This document shows, one piece after another, positions 55,437 through 64,000 of a stretch of 64,000 nucleotides of DNA. Each line of letters starts with the position of its first letter. The first letter of the stretch is position 1. The notes below the pieces were generated by a model. That model was not told where the DNA came from. It did not search any database and worked only from the letters and a program-made list of their open reading frames with translations. The position numbers and the translations under genes are program-made. Source of the stretch: Rhipicephalus microplus. Taxonomy: Eukaryota; Arthropoda; Arachnida; Ixodida; Ixodidae. The stretch covers positions 8,378,001 through 8,442,000 of the forward strand of contig NW_027464588.1 of the NCBI RefSeq assembly GCF_043290135.1. The letters run 5' to 3'.

Positions 55437-56517
55437 TTGACCAACTCCGTGCATCCTTCGATAACATTCACGCACACGTATTCGCAGAAGAGTGTTCACT
55501 TTCTGGATGTCACTGTATCACTCAGTGGCACCACCATATCTACTTCCCTGTATAAAAAACCAACAGACCGCCAACAGTATCTGCATTTCCATAGCAGTCA
55601 CCCCCATCACTGCAAAACAGGTGTTCCTTACTCTCAAGCCCACAGATACAGAAGAATTTGCTCTGAAATCACGCAATTTGACACCCACGCACAGGAATTG
55701 AGAACAGCCTTCTTGCGTCAAAAGTACCCCGAAAAAATAATTGACAATGCAATTGAGCGCGCTCGCTCTTTGGACCGAGAATCAACAATGGGAGAAAAAG
55801 GTGGGAATAAAGATTATATAACTTCAGGGGCAAATTTAATCCTCACATACTGCGCCGCCGCCCCTCGGGTGAATTCTATACTAAACCGCCACTTCAACAT
55901 ACTTAAACAGAGTAGTCGCCTCTCTGCCATTTTTCAGACTCCGCCCAAGGTGGTTTACCGAAGAAATAAAAACCTGAGAGACTTACTGGTCAGGGCGAAA
56001 ACACACAAATCCGACCACCATCAGGGCTGTAGACCGTGCGGGAAACCTCGCTGCAGGGTGTGCACACACATGGTGACCACAGATACGGCCGAAGCCTCCT
56101 GTTCAGACTATGTGTACAAAATTAAAGACGACCTTAACTGTGACTCAGCCAATGTGGTATACAAAATTCGCTGTGAGGTGTGCAAACAGGAATATATTGG
56201 ACACACGGAAACCGCGTTCCGTTTGCGTTTCAACAACCACAGGGCACACGTAAAGGGCCTCCCCAATTCGCCGTTCTCCAAACATATCAATCTTCCTGGT
56301 CACTCTTTCGAACGCGTAAGTGTCATACTCCTACAATCCGGCTTCCAGAACACACGGGAGCGCGAACAGCGGGAGTCATACTTTATAAAGAAATTCAGAT
56401 CACTTACCCACGGAATCAACGAGAGCCCTGGGCGACTGACGTGTCTCCGCGACGTTTCGTGAAACACAGAAATTGAATTACTCAATTAATTTATTTATAC
56501 ATACGTGAAGTGGCACA
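55437..56517 (+). pseudogene. PLE P2a, 5'-truncated ORF2 end
   Basis: Sequence collinear with ORF2 begins at CAACTCCGTGCATCC, within the segment after RT motif C, and stays open to the normal stop at 56462. It retains the RT thumb, CRPCGKPRCRVCTHM and the complete GIY-YIG nuclease (EYIGHTE). It joins head to head with P1 at a repeated TTGACCAACT. It has no RT catalytic core and no ORF1, but leads without a break into the pLTR of P2. Confidence 0.88.
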
Positions 56518-56576
56518 CGCAAGTTGGTCAATATAGCGAACTAAACGAATTCAATGCTACGTGAACCAAATGGATT

Positions 56577-57116
56577 GTGTTAGTATTATTAGACTTTATT
56601 TTCATTTCTGAGTACTTTTTAGTATTATTTATTTTTGTATATTTTCATCCTTTACAAGAATACCCATTTATTTATTTTCAGTATGACTGGTTGTACATTT
56701 TTCTGCAAGAGTGGGCAGGTGGAGGGAGGGGGAGAGAGCACACTAGCTTTCCAACGTGGCCATTATATTCCGAAAGCTGGAGCGGGTCGTATGCTTCTTG
56801 TGTGTGTGTGTGTGTGTGGCCCGATGCCACGTGCCAGCCGCCGAACCACGTGAACTTAAACTCGATCCATGTGTGGGATGCGAGTAAGCGGCAACATGTT
56901 TCACATTTTTCCGTTTTTCTTGGTCGCCTCTGCTGGCGGCGCGTCTTACCTATACCCAGTAACAATGCCAGAATTACCCGCTCGTTTCCGGCGGCTCTCC
57001 GTCGCTCCTTTCTAGTTCCTCTCCTTCTTTTGCTTCTTGTTGTCTGTTGCTACCTCGTTCGCCCGCTTGTCTTTTTCTCTCTCTCTCTCTCTTTTTGGAG
57101 GGACTTTAAACTGTGA
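56577..57116 (+). other. Long open frame inside the pLTR, probably non-coding
   Basis: A 179-codon frame with a hydrophobic start (LDFIFISEYFLVLFIFVYF) and a hydrophobic end. It is also open in the pLTRs at 60982-61506 (+) and 54841-55377 (-), but broken at 50530-50967. It crosses (GT)n and (CT)n runs whose lengths differ between copies. Openness among very similar copies is weak evidence of function. Confidence 0.3.
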
Positions 57117-57156
57117 GGGTGACCCTCTGCTACGGGAACTTGTATCATTTCACTTA

Positions 57157-57201
57157 CATCCTCCGAAGAAGGCTGGTCCACCAGCCGAAACTGTTAGGAT
57201 G
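57157..57201 (+). ncRNA. Hammerhead-ribozyme-like fold in the PLE pLTR
   Basis: Order: CATCCT (57157-57162), CCGAAGA (57163-57169), A, stem GGCTGG - loop TCCA - stem CCAGCC (57171-57186), GAAA (57187-57190), CTGTT, AGGATG (57196-57201). CATCCT pairs perfectly with AGGATG (stem I), and the second stem is a perfect 6-bp hairpin. This is a type I hammerhead layout with a minimal stem III. Departures from consensus: CCGAAGA instead of CTGANGA, and one extra A before stem II. Hammerhead motifs are known from PLE pLTRs. Activity is uncertain. Confidence 0.55.
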
Positions 57202-57313
57202 AAATAAATATTTTATTGTTTTGTTTCCTATACTGCACTATTCTCGAAGTTTATAACTTTTATTACGGTAGCCGGAAGAAACTCTGATCATCTATTTCAT
57301 CTATTTTATACTC

Positions 57314-58219
57314 ATGGCTACTGCAAGTGCTGCAAGGAAACAGTTAACATGGAAGTTCCCCCACCATCCCTCAACGACAGCCATCATCGGTGACTCCCAA
57401 GCAAAGTATCTCTACAACCATTTTGACCACCGTCGAACAAACACGCCCGTCTTCGTGACTCAATCTGGACTGATTATGCAAGAAGCACTCTCACTGCTGG
57501 ACTTTATTCCACGCAGAGTGACCACTCTGGTGTTACACGTGGGTACAAATGACATAGCCTCCTCCTCAGCCACTGTGGTGTTTCAAAAATACAAGGACAT
57601 GGTGAGCCGAATCGTGGAGCAGCGGCCGGAGATTAAGAAGATCTTCACCACATTGGTGCTACCGAGGGCCCCAGACCGCAGGCGCGCGTGCCTCAACCGG
57701 CCCTTCGTCGCACGGTTCAACAGAGAAGCGGGCCACTTCAACCACCTCCTTCGATTGCACTGTCCTCGAAGCGGGACTCTCTTCTACATCGATCACGCCT
57801 TGGAATGGCTTCCGCCTGGCCCGGTTCTGGCGGCCGATGGTATACACCCAAGTTTTGAGGGTGTTGCCCTCATCGCCAGCCACCTGAGATCGCTGCTTCT
57901 GCGAAATATGGTGAGGTCGCCGTCAACCTGGCTTGACCATGCACCATTAGGTCTGCCGGGCCCACCGAGAGAACATTGTCATTCCCGGAGTGAGAACCCC
58001 AGCATCCGCGAAGCAAGCGGGATCTCATGCCGACGATCATCACCACGAGCGCCGAGGGGTGCTCCTCATAGATCGAGAAGCAAGAGCTCTACAACACGAC
58101 TCGGGGCCACCCAGAGGCTTCCGGTGACAGTGCTTCTCCCCCACGCAGGGACTGACTCAACAACCCGTCAGGTACGGCCCGCTCCAGCACATATTGGTCT
58201 CGTGATTTCATGGCCTTAA
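57314..58219 (+). CDS. PLE ORF1, SGNH/GDSL esterase-like protein (P2)
   Basis: A 301-codon ORF from ATG 57314, 12 bases after the pLTR. Residues 23-33 carry AIIGDSQAKYL (block I, Ser28). Residues 74-81 carry LHVGTNDI (block III, Asn79). Residues 173-183 carry AADGIHPSFEG (block V, Asp175 and His178). This is a complete SGNH catalytic set in about 200 residues, followed by an Arg/Ser/Pro-rich tail. SGNH proteins usually hydrolyse esters. In CR1 LINEs an esterase domain occurs in ORF1, so a role in RNP or membrane contact is possible. A 1-base loss near 58090, compared with P1 and P3, shifts the tail so that it overlaps ORF2 by 10 bases. Confidence 0.85.
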   Translation: MATASAARKQLTWKFPHHPSTTAIIGDSQAKYLYNHFDHRRTNTPVFVTQSGLIMQEALSLLDFIPRRVTTLVLHVGTNDIASSSATVVFQKYKDMVSRIVEQRPEIKKIFTTLVLPRAPDRRRACLNRPFVARFNREAGHFNHLLRLHCPRSGTLFYIDHALEWLPPGPVLAADGIHPSFEGVALIASHLRSLLLRNMVRSPSTWLDHAPLGLPGPPREHCHSRSENPSIREASGISCRRSSPRAPRGAPHRSRSKSSTTRLGATQRLPVTVLLPHAGTDSTTRQVRPAPAHIGLVISWP

Positions 58220-60867
58220 GAAAGAATGTTGATAAGCGCGTGAGGTTTGAAATGCATGCTTCTAACCTTAAAACATATATTTCATCGGGATTCGCACCAA
58301 AGGGTCTCACTGTTCAACTGCAACCCGCAATGAATAACTTCAACAAAAATGAGCAGCGGCAATGGAGCAATATCTTAAAAGATGCATCTATTAGGCTTAC
58401 ACAGGTCGTAATACAACACAGTACACGTAAGGCCGCGGAACTTAAAGAGGAACAAAAGGCGCGACTAAAACAGTCAAGTTTAACGCAGTCAGAAACAGAA
58501 GAGCTGGCCAAATACGAAGGAAAAAAGAGATTAACCATTCAGAGCAAGAAGGACAAGAAATTGAGGCGAGACGGTGCATGGCCGACATTAAAATACTCCG
58601 CCAGCAATCCTCCCACAACGTATACAGATCAACCTGTTACCTCTCATCAATCTCCACAAAAGAGCACCGATGTCACCAATGTGGTTAACCTTTCCGGCAA
58701 ATCTTTGACACCTGCGCAAACAAAGCTGCTATCAAAAGGTCTAACCTTCTGCCCCACCTCTGGCAAAATTGATTAGTTTAAACTTTACCAAGATTTGGAC
58801 AACTTTGCCAGAACCATGCGTCTAAAAGAATATTTTCATGATCGAAGCAGCACGCAACAAAATCAATTTTCAGATAAATCTTGGACTCCAGGTGAACAAA
58901 GAGACAAATATTTAGACATGTACATTTCAGCCGTCCAGGGTGATATAATCATGGAATATGAAAAGCGCCGACCCATTCGCAACAATCTGTCCAAAGAGGA
59001 GCGGGAGGCTTTGCGCAGTTTAAGTGACAGCCAGAACATCGTTATTAAACCAGCTGATAAGGGTGGTTCTGTGGTTGTACTCGACAGGACTGACTACATC
59101 AAAGAAGGGCTTCGCCAACTGGCAGATGAAAATTTCTATAAACAACTCCCTTGTGATCCGACTGAGGAGTATGAAAGTACTATTAAGGGCTCACTAATAT
59201 CATTACGTAAAAGTGGGAAGATAACCTACCCTATGCTTAAAATGATGTCACCTGGCAAATCGTCTCCCGGGCGTTTCTATTTACTACCCAAAATTCACAA
59301 GACTAACAATCCCGGCCGACCCATAGTTTCCAGCAACGGTACTGCTACTGAAAAAATTTCTAGTTTCATTGACTCTCTGATTAGGCACATCCCACAATCA
59401 TTCCCATCATACATCAAAGATACCAGCCACTTCCTTCGAGAAGTCTCAAAACTTGTGGTACCTCTAGATTGCTATTTGGTCACCATGGATGTCTCATCAC
59501 TGTACACAAACATTCCCCACACCGAGGGAATCGCCGCCACAGTCGCCGCCTATGGAAAAAGTAAATCGACGAGTGAATTCGACGAAAGCGCTTTAGAGGT
59601 GCTCCTAAATCTGGTACTTAAACATAATAACTTTGAATTCGACCAAAACCATTATCTGCAAGTAAACGGAACTGCCATGGGAACCAAAATGGCCCCAAAT
59701 TACGCAAATATTTTCATGGCCTCTTTAGAGATTCCTTTCCTCGAAAATTCTCCATTCAAACCTATATTTTACCGACGCTTCCTCGACGATATATTCTTCG
59801 TGTGGGCCGATAGTGAACATAATCTTTCCAAATTCATTTCCGGTTTCAACTCCGTGCATCCTTCGATAACATTCACGCACACGTATTCGCAGAAGAGTGT
59901 TCACTTTCTGGATGTCACTGTATCACTCAGTGGCACCACCATATCTACTTCCCTGTATGAAAAACCAACAGACCGCCAAAAGTATCTGCATTTCTATAGC
60001 AGTCACCCCCATCACTGCAAAACAGGTGTTCCTTACTCTCAAGTGCACAGATACAGAAGAATTTGCTCTGAAATCACGCAATTTGACACCCACGCACAGG
60101 AATTGAGAACAGCCTTCTTGCGTCAAAAGTACCCCGAAAAAATAATTGACAATGCAATTGAGCGCGCTCGCTCTTTGGACCGAGAATCAACAATGGGAGA
60201 AAAAGGTGGGAATAAAGATTATATAACTTCAGGGGCAAATTTAATCCTCACATACTGCGCCGCCGCCCCTCGGGTGAATTCTATACTAAACCGCCACTTC
60301 AACATACTTAAACAGAGTAGTCGCCTCTCTGCCATTTTTCAGACTCCGCCCAAGGTGGTTTACCGAAGAAATAAAAACCTGAGAGACTTACTGGTCAGGG
60401 CGAAAACACACAAATCCGACCACCATCAGGGCTGTAGACCGTGCGGGAAACCTCGCTGCAGGGTGTGCACACACATGGTGACCACAGATACGGCCGAAGC
60501 TTCCTGTTCAGACTATGTGTACAAAATTAAAGACGACCTTAACTGTGACTCAGCCAATGTGGTATACAAACTTCGCTGTGAGGTGTGCAAACAGGAATAT
60601 ATTGGACACACGGAAACCGCGTTCCGTTTGCGTTTCAACAACCACAGGGCACACGTAAAGGGCCTCCCCAATTTGCCGTTCTCCAAACATATCAATCTTC
60701 CTGGTCACTCTTTCGAACGCGTAAGTGTCATACTCCTACAATCCGGCTTCCAGAACACACGGGAGCGCGAACAGCGGGAGTCATACTTTATAAAGAAATT
60801 CAGATCACTTACCCACGGAATCAACGAGAGCCCTGGGCGACTGACGTGTCTCCGCGACGTTTCGTGA
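58210..60867 (+). pseudogene. PLE ORF2, RT with GIY-YIG endonuclease (P2; one nonsense codon)
   Basis: ATG 58210 opens MALRKNVDKRV. A TAG at 58774-58776 (after CPTSGKID) replaces the glutamate codon of P1 and P3. Past it the frame is open to 60867. Domains after the stop: KPADKGGSVVVLDR near 59047; motif A aspartate at 59488-59490; motif B AMGTKMAPNYA near 59672-59705; motif C LDD with aspartates at 59785-59790; CRPCGKPRCRVC near 60432; GIY-YIG at 60558-60720, with Cys-x2-Cys between YK and YIG and two histidines downstream. The only obvious ORF2 defect is this stop, so the copy is young. Confidence 0.88.
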
Positions 60868-60922
60868 AACACAGAAATTGAATTACTCAATTAATTTATT
60901 TATACATACGTGAAGTGGCACA

Positions 60923-61700
60923 CGCAAGTTGGTCAATATAGCGAACTAAACGAATTCGATGCTACGTGAACCAAATGGATTGTGTTAGTATTATTAGACT
61001 TTATTTTCATTTCTGAGTACTTTTTAGTCTTATTTATTTTTGTATATTTTCATCCTTTACAAGAATACCCATTTATTTATTTTCAGTATGACTGGTTGTA
61101 CATTTTTCTGCAAGAGTGGGCAGGTGGAGGGAGGGGGATTAGCTTTCCAACGTGGCCATTATATTCCGAAAGCTGGAGCGGGTCGTATGCTTCTTGTGTG
61201 TGTGTGTGTGTGTGGCCCGATGCCACGGGCCAGCCGCCGAACCACGTGAACTTAAACTCGATCCATGTGTGGGATGCGAGTAAGCGGCAACATGTTTCAC
61301 ATTTTTCCGTTTTTCTTGGTCGCCTCTGCTGGCGGCGCGTCTTACCTATACCCAGTAACAATGCCAGAATTACCCGCTCGTTTCCGGCGGCTCTCCGTCG
61401 CTCCTTTCTAGTTCCTCTCCTTCTTTTGCTTCTTGTTGTCTGTTGCTACCTCGTTCGCCCGCTTGTCTTTTTCTCTCTCTCTCTCTTTTTTTTGGAGGGA
61501 CTTTAAACTGTGAGGGTGACCCTCTGCTACGGGAACTTGTATCATTTCACTTACATCCTCCGAAGAAGGCTGGTCCACCAGCCGAAACTGTTAGGATTAA
61601 ATAAATATTTTATTGTTTTGTTTCCTATACTGCACTATTCTCGAAGTTTATAACTTTTATTACGGTAGCCGGAAGAAACTCTGATCATCTATTTCATCTA
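60923..61700 (+). repeat. PLE pLTR between P2 and P3
   Basis: Same boundaries as the other copies (CGCAAG to CATCTA). It is slightly shorter because of a gap near 61138 and a shorter CT run. The hammerhead-like fold is at 61554-61598. It serves P2 as 3' and P3 as 5' pLTR. Confidence 0.88.
61554..61598 (+). ncRNA. Hammerhead-like fold, P2/P3 pLTR
   Basis: CATCCT, CCGAAGA, GGCTGG-TCCA-CCAGCC, GAAA, CTGTT and AGGAT as in the P2 copy. The last stem I pair is lost (AGGATT instead of AGGATG). Confidence 0.5.
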
Positions 61701-61710
61701 TTTTATACTC

Positions 61711-62553
61711 ATGGCTACTGCAAGTGCTGCAAGGAAACAGTTAACATGGAAGCTCCCCCACCATCCCTCAACGACAGCCATCATCGGTGACTCCCAAGCA
61801 AAGTATCTCTACAACCATTTTGACCACCGTCGAACAAACACGCCCGTCTTCGTGACTCAATCTGGACTGATTATGCAAGAAGCACTCTCACTACTGGACT
61901 TTATTCCACGCACAGTGACCACTCTGGTGTTACACATGGGTACAAATGACATAGCCTCCTCCTCAGCCACTGTGGTGTTTCAAAAATACAAGGACATGGT
62001 GAGCCGAATCGTGGAGCAGCGGCCGGAGATTAAGAAGATCTTCACCACATTGGTGCTACCGAGGGCCCCAGACCGCAGGCGCGCGTGCCTCAACCGGCCC
62101 TTCGTCGCACGGTTCAACAGAGAAGCGGGCCACTTCAACCACCTCCTTCGATTGCACTGTCCTCGAAGCGGGACTCTCTTCTACATCGATCACGCCTTGG
62201 AATGGCTTCCGCCTGGCCCGGTTCTGGCGGCCGATGGTATACACCCAAGTTTTGAGGGTGTTGCCCTCATCGCCAGCCACCTGAGATCGCTGCTTCTGCG
62301 AAATATGGTGAGGTCGCCGTAAACCTGGCTTGACCATGCACCATTAGGTCTGCCGGGCCCACCGAGAGAGCATTGTCATTCCCGGAGTGAGAACCCCAGC
62401 ATCCGCGAAGCAAGCGGGATCTCATGCCGACGATCATCACCACGAGCGCCGAGGGGTGCTCCTCATAGATCGAGAAGCAAGAGCCCCTACAACACGACTC
62501 GGGGCCACCCAGAGGCTTCCGGTGACAGTGCTTCTCCCCCACGCAGGGACTGA
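61711..62553 (+). pseudogene. PLE ORF1, SGNH/GDSL esterase-like (P3)
   Basis: Same start and blocks as P2 (IIGDSQAKYL, LHMGTNDIA, AADGIHPSFEG). A TAA at 62320-62322, where P2 has TCA, ends the ORF at 203 residues, just after the SGNH core. The basic tail is therefore lost but the catalytic set is complete. Without that stop the frame would run to TGA 62551-62553, then 18 codons in the same frame to the ORF2 ATG, as in P1. This shared layout in P1 and P3 is probably ancestral. Confidence 0.82.
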
Positions 62554-62607
62554 CTCAACAACCCGTCAGGTACGGCCCGCTCCAGCACATATTGGTCTCG
62601 TGATTTC

Positions 62608-64000
62608 ATGGCCTTAAGAAAGAATGTTGATAAGCGCGTGAGGTTTGAAATGCATGCTTCTAACCTTAAAACATATATTTCATCGGGATTCGCACCAAAG
62701 GGTCTCACTGTTCAACTGCAACCCGCAATGAATAACTTCAACAAAAATGAGCAGCGGCAATGGAGCAATATCTTAAAAGATGCATCTATTAGGCTTACAC
62801 AGGTCGTAATACAACACAGTACACGTAAGGCCGCGGAACTCAAAGAGGAACAAAAGGCGCGAATAAAACAGTCAAGTTTAACGCAGTCAGAAACTGAAGA
62901 GCTGGCCAAATACGAAGGAAAAAAGAGATTAACCATTCAGGGCAAGAAGGACAAGAAATTGAGGCGAGACGGTGCATGGCCGACTTTAAAATACTCCGCC
63001 AGCAATCCTCCCACAACGTATACAGATCAACCTGTTACCTCTCATCAATCTCCACAAAAGAGCACCGATGTCACCAATGTGGTTAACCTTTCCGGCAAAT
63101 CTTTGACACCTGCGCAAACAAAGCTGCTATCAAAAGGTCTAACCTTCTGCCCCGCCTCTGGCAAAATTGATGAGTTTAAACTTTACCAAGATTTGGACAA
63201 CTTTGCCAGAACCATGCGCCTAAAAGAATATTTTCATGATCGATGCAGCACGCAACAAAATCAATTTTCAGATAAATCTTCGACTCCAGGTGAACAAAGA
63301 GACAAATATTTAGACATGTACATTTCAGCCGTCCAGGGTGATATAATCAGGGAATATGAAAAGCGCCGACCCATTCGCAACAATCTGTCCAAAGAGGAGC
63401 GGGAGGCTTTGCGCAGTTTAAGTGACAGCCAGAGCATCGTTATTAAACCAGCTGATAAGGGTGGTGCTGTGGTTGTACTCGACAGGACTGACTACATCAA
63501 AGAAGGGCTTCGCCAACTGGCAGATGAAAATTTCTATAAACAACTCCCTTGTGATCCGACTGAGGAGTATGAAAGTACTATTAAGGCCTCACTAATATCA
63601 TTACGTAAAAGTGGGAAGATAACCTACCCTATGCTTAAAATGATGTCACCTGGCAAATCGTCTCCCGGGCGTTTCTATTTACTACCCAAAATTCACAAGA
63701 CTAACAATCCCGGCCGACCCATAGTTTCCAGCATCGGTACTGCTACTGAAAAAATTTCTAGTTTCATTGACTCTCTGATTAGGCACATCCCACAATCATT
63801 CCCATCATACATCAAAGATACCAGCCACTTCCTTCGAGAAGTCTCAAAACTTGTGGTACCTCTAGATTGCTATTTGGTCACCATGGATGTCTCATCACTG
63901 TACCCAAACATTCCCCACACCGAGGGAATCGCCGCCACAGTCGCCGCCTATGGAAAAAGTAAATCGACGAGTGAATTCGACGAAAGCGCTTTAGAGGTGC
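62608..64000 (+). CDS. PLE ORF2, RT N-terminal part (P3, runs off the window)
   Basis: ATG 62608 (MALRKNVDKRV) starts a frame that stays open to the window end, about 464 codons. It has neither the TAG of P1 nor that of P2. It includes the charged N-terminal region, KPADKGGAVVVLDR near 63450 and RT motif A (MDVSSLYPNIPH near 63883). Motif A differs from P1 and P2 by T to P after the conserved Y. An N to I change lies in the SSNGTATEK segment. RT motifs B and C and the nuclease lie beyond the window. Confidence 0.85.
   Translation, partial: MALRKNVDKRVRFEMHASNLKTYISSGFAPKGLTVQLQPAMNNFNKNEQRQWSNILKDASIRLTQVVIQHSTRKAAELKEEQKARIKQSSLTQSETEELAKYEGKKRLTIQGKKDKKLRRDGAWPTLKYSASNPPTTYTDQPVTSHQSPQKSTDVTNVVNLSGKSLTPAQTKLLSKGLTFCPASGKIDEFKLYQDLDNFARTMRLKEYFHDRCSTQQNQFSDKSSTPGEQRDKYLDMYISAVQGDIIREYEKRRPIRNNLSKEEREALRSLSDSQSIVIKPADKGGAVVVLDRTDYIKEGLRQLADENFYKQLPCDPTEEYESTIKASLISLRKSGKITYPMLKMMSPGKSSPGRFYLLPKIHKTNNPGRPIVSSIGTATEKISSFIDSLIRHIPQSFPSYIKDTSHFLREVSKLVVPLDCYLVTMDVSSLYPNIPHTEGIAATVAAYGKSKSTSEFDESALEV

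Larger units (their letters stand above)
56518..57302 (+). repeat. PLE pLTR between P2a and P2
   Basis: CGCAAGTTGGTCAATATAGCG to TTTCATCTA. Contains (GT)n at 56799-56818, a CT run and the hammerhead-like fold at 57157-57201. It acts at once as 3' pLTR of P2a and 5' pLTR of P2. Confidence 0.88.

Noticed and set aside
1..64000. CRISPR array or bacterial-type operon
   Set aside because: The regular direct repeats are microsatellites, satellites or LTR modules; coding and repeats are arthropod-type.

Overview
This 64-kb window looks like intergenic DNA of a hard tick (Ixodida, probably a metastriate tick). I found no host gene, rRNA, tRNA gene or CRISPR. The tick assignment rests on at least seven copies or fragments of a tRNA-derived SINE resembling the Ruka-type SINE of ixodid ticks, plus CR1/L2-like, R1/I-like and Penelope-like retroelements, Ty3-like LTR elements, foldback/MITE repeats and simple repeats. 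Nearly every recognisable ORF belongs to a transposable element, and most are broken.

Layout. 1-3.7 kb: decayed CR1/L2-like LINE with a perfect 46-bp hairpin before its endonuclease ORF. 4.1-15.1 kb: LINE RNase H tails, SINEs, a MITE, minisatellite-bearing repeats and long unrecognised stretches. 16.5-30.0 kb: a roughly 147-bp tandem satellite split at one point by a 12.5-kb nest of LTR retrotransposons. The nest holds a + copy, an inverted - copy and a third partial LTR, is flanked by the 5-bp duplication ACTGG, and carries a LINE insertion in the + copy and a SINE insertion in the - copy. These LTR elements encode Gag, zinc knuckles and a retropepsin but no RT, RNase H or integrase. 30-42 kb: a decayed Ty3-like pol, an RTE-like tail, LINE fragments, a 1.5-kb foldback element and a repeat with a TATA/initiator promoter. 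42.6-47.8 kb: a nearly complete but dead R1/I-like LINE. 48-50 kb: a tandem duplication with long (AC)n arrays and a solo LTR.

50.2-64.0 kb is the most interesting part: a cluster of Penelope-like elements (PLEs). One copy lies on the - strand (P1); a 5'-truncated copy (P2a) and two tandem copies (P2, and P3 running off the window) lie on the + strand. The units share ~780-bp pseudo-LTRs (pLTRs). Each has two ORFs: ORF1, an SGNH/GDSL-type esterase-like protein, and ORF2, a Penelope-type RT with a C-terminal GIY-YIG endonuclease. Each pLTR carries a hammerhead-ribozyme-like fold. Coupling an SGNH ORF to an endonuclease-bearing PLE is the best candidate here for an under-described system.

Limits: clade names come from motif recognition by eye, not alignment or phylogeny. 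Element ends are approximate except where target-site duplications fix them.
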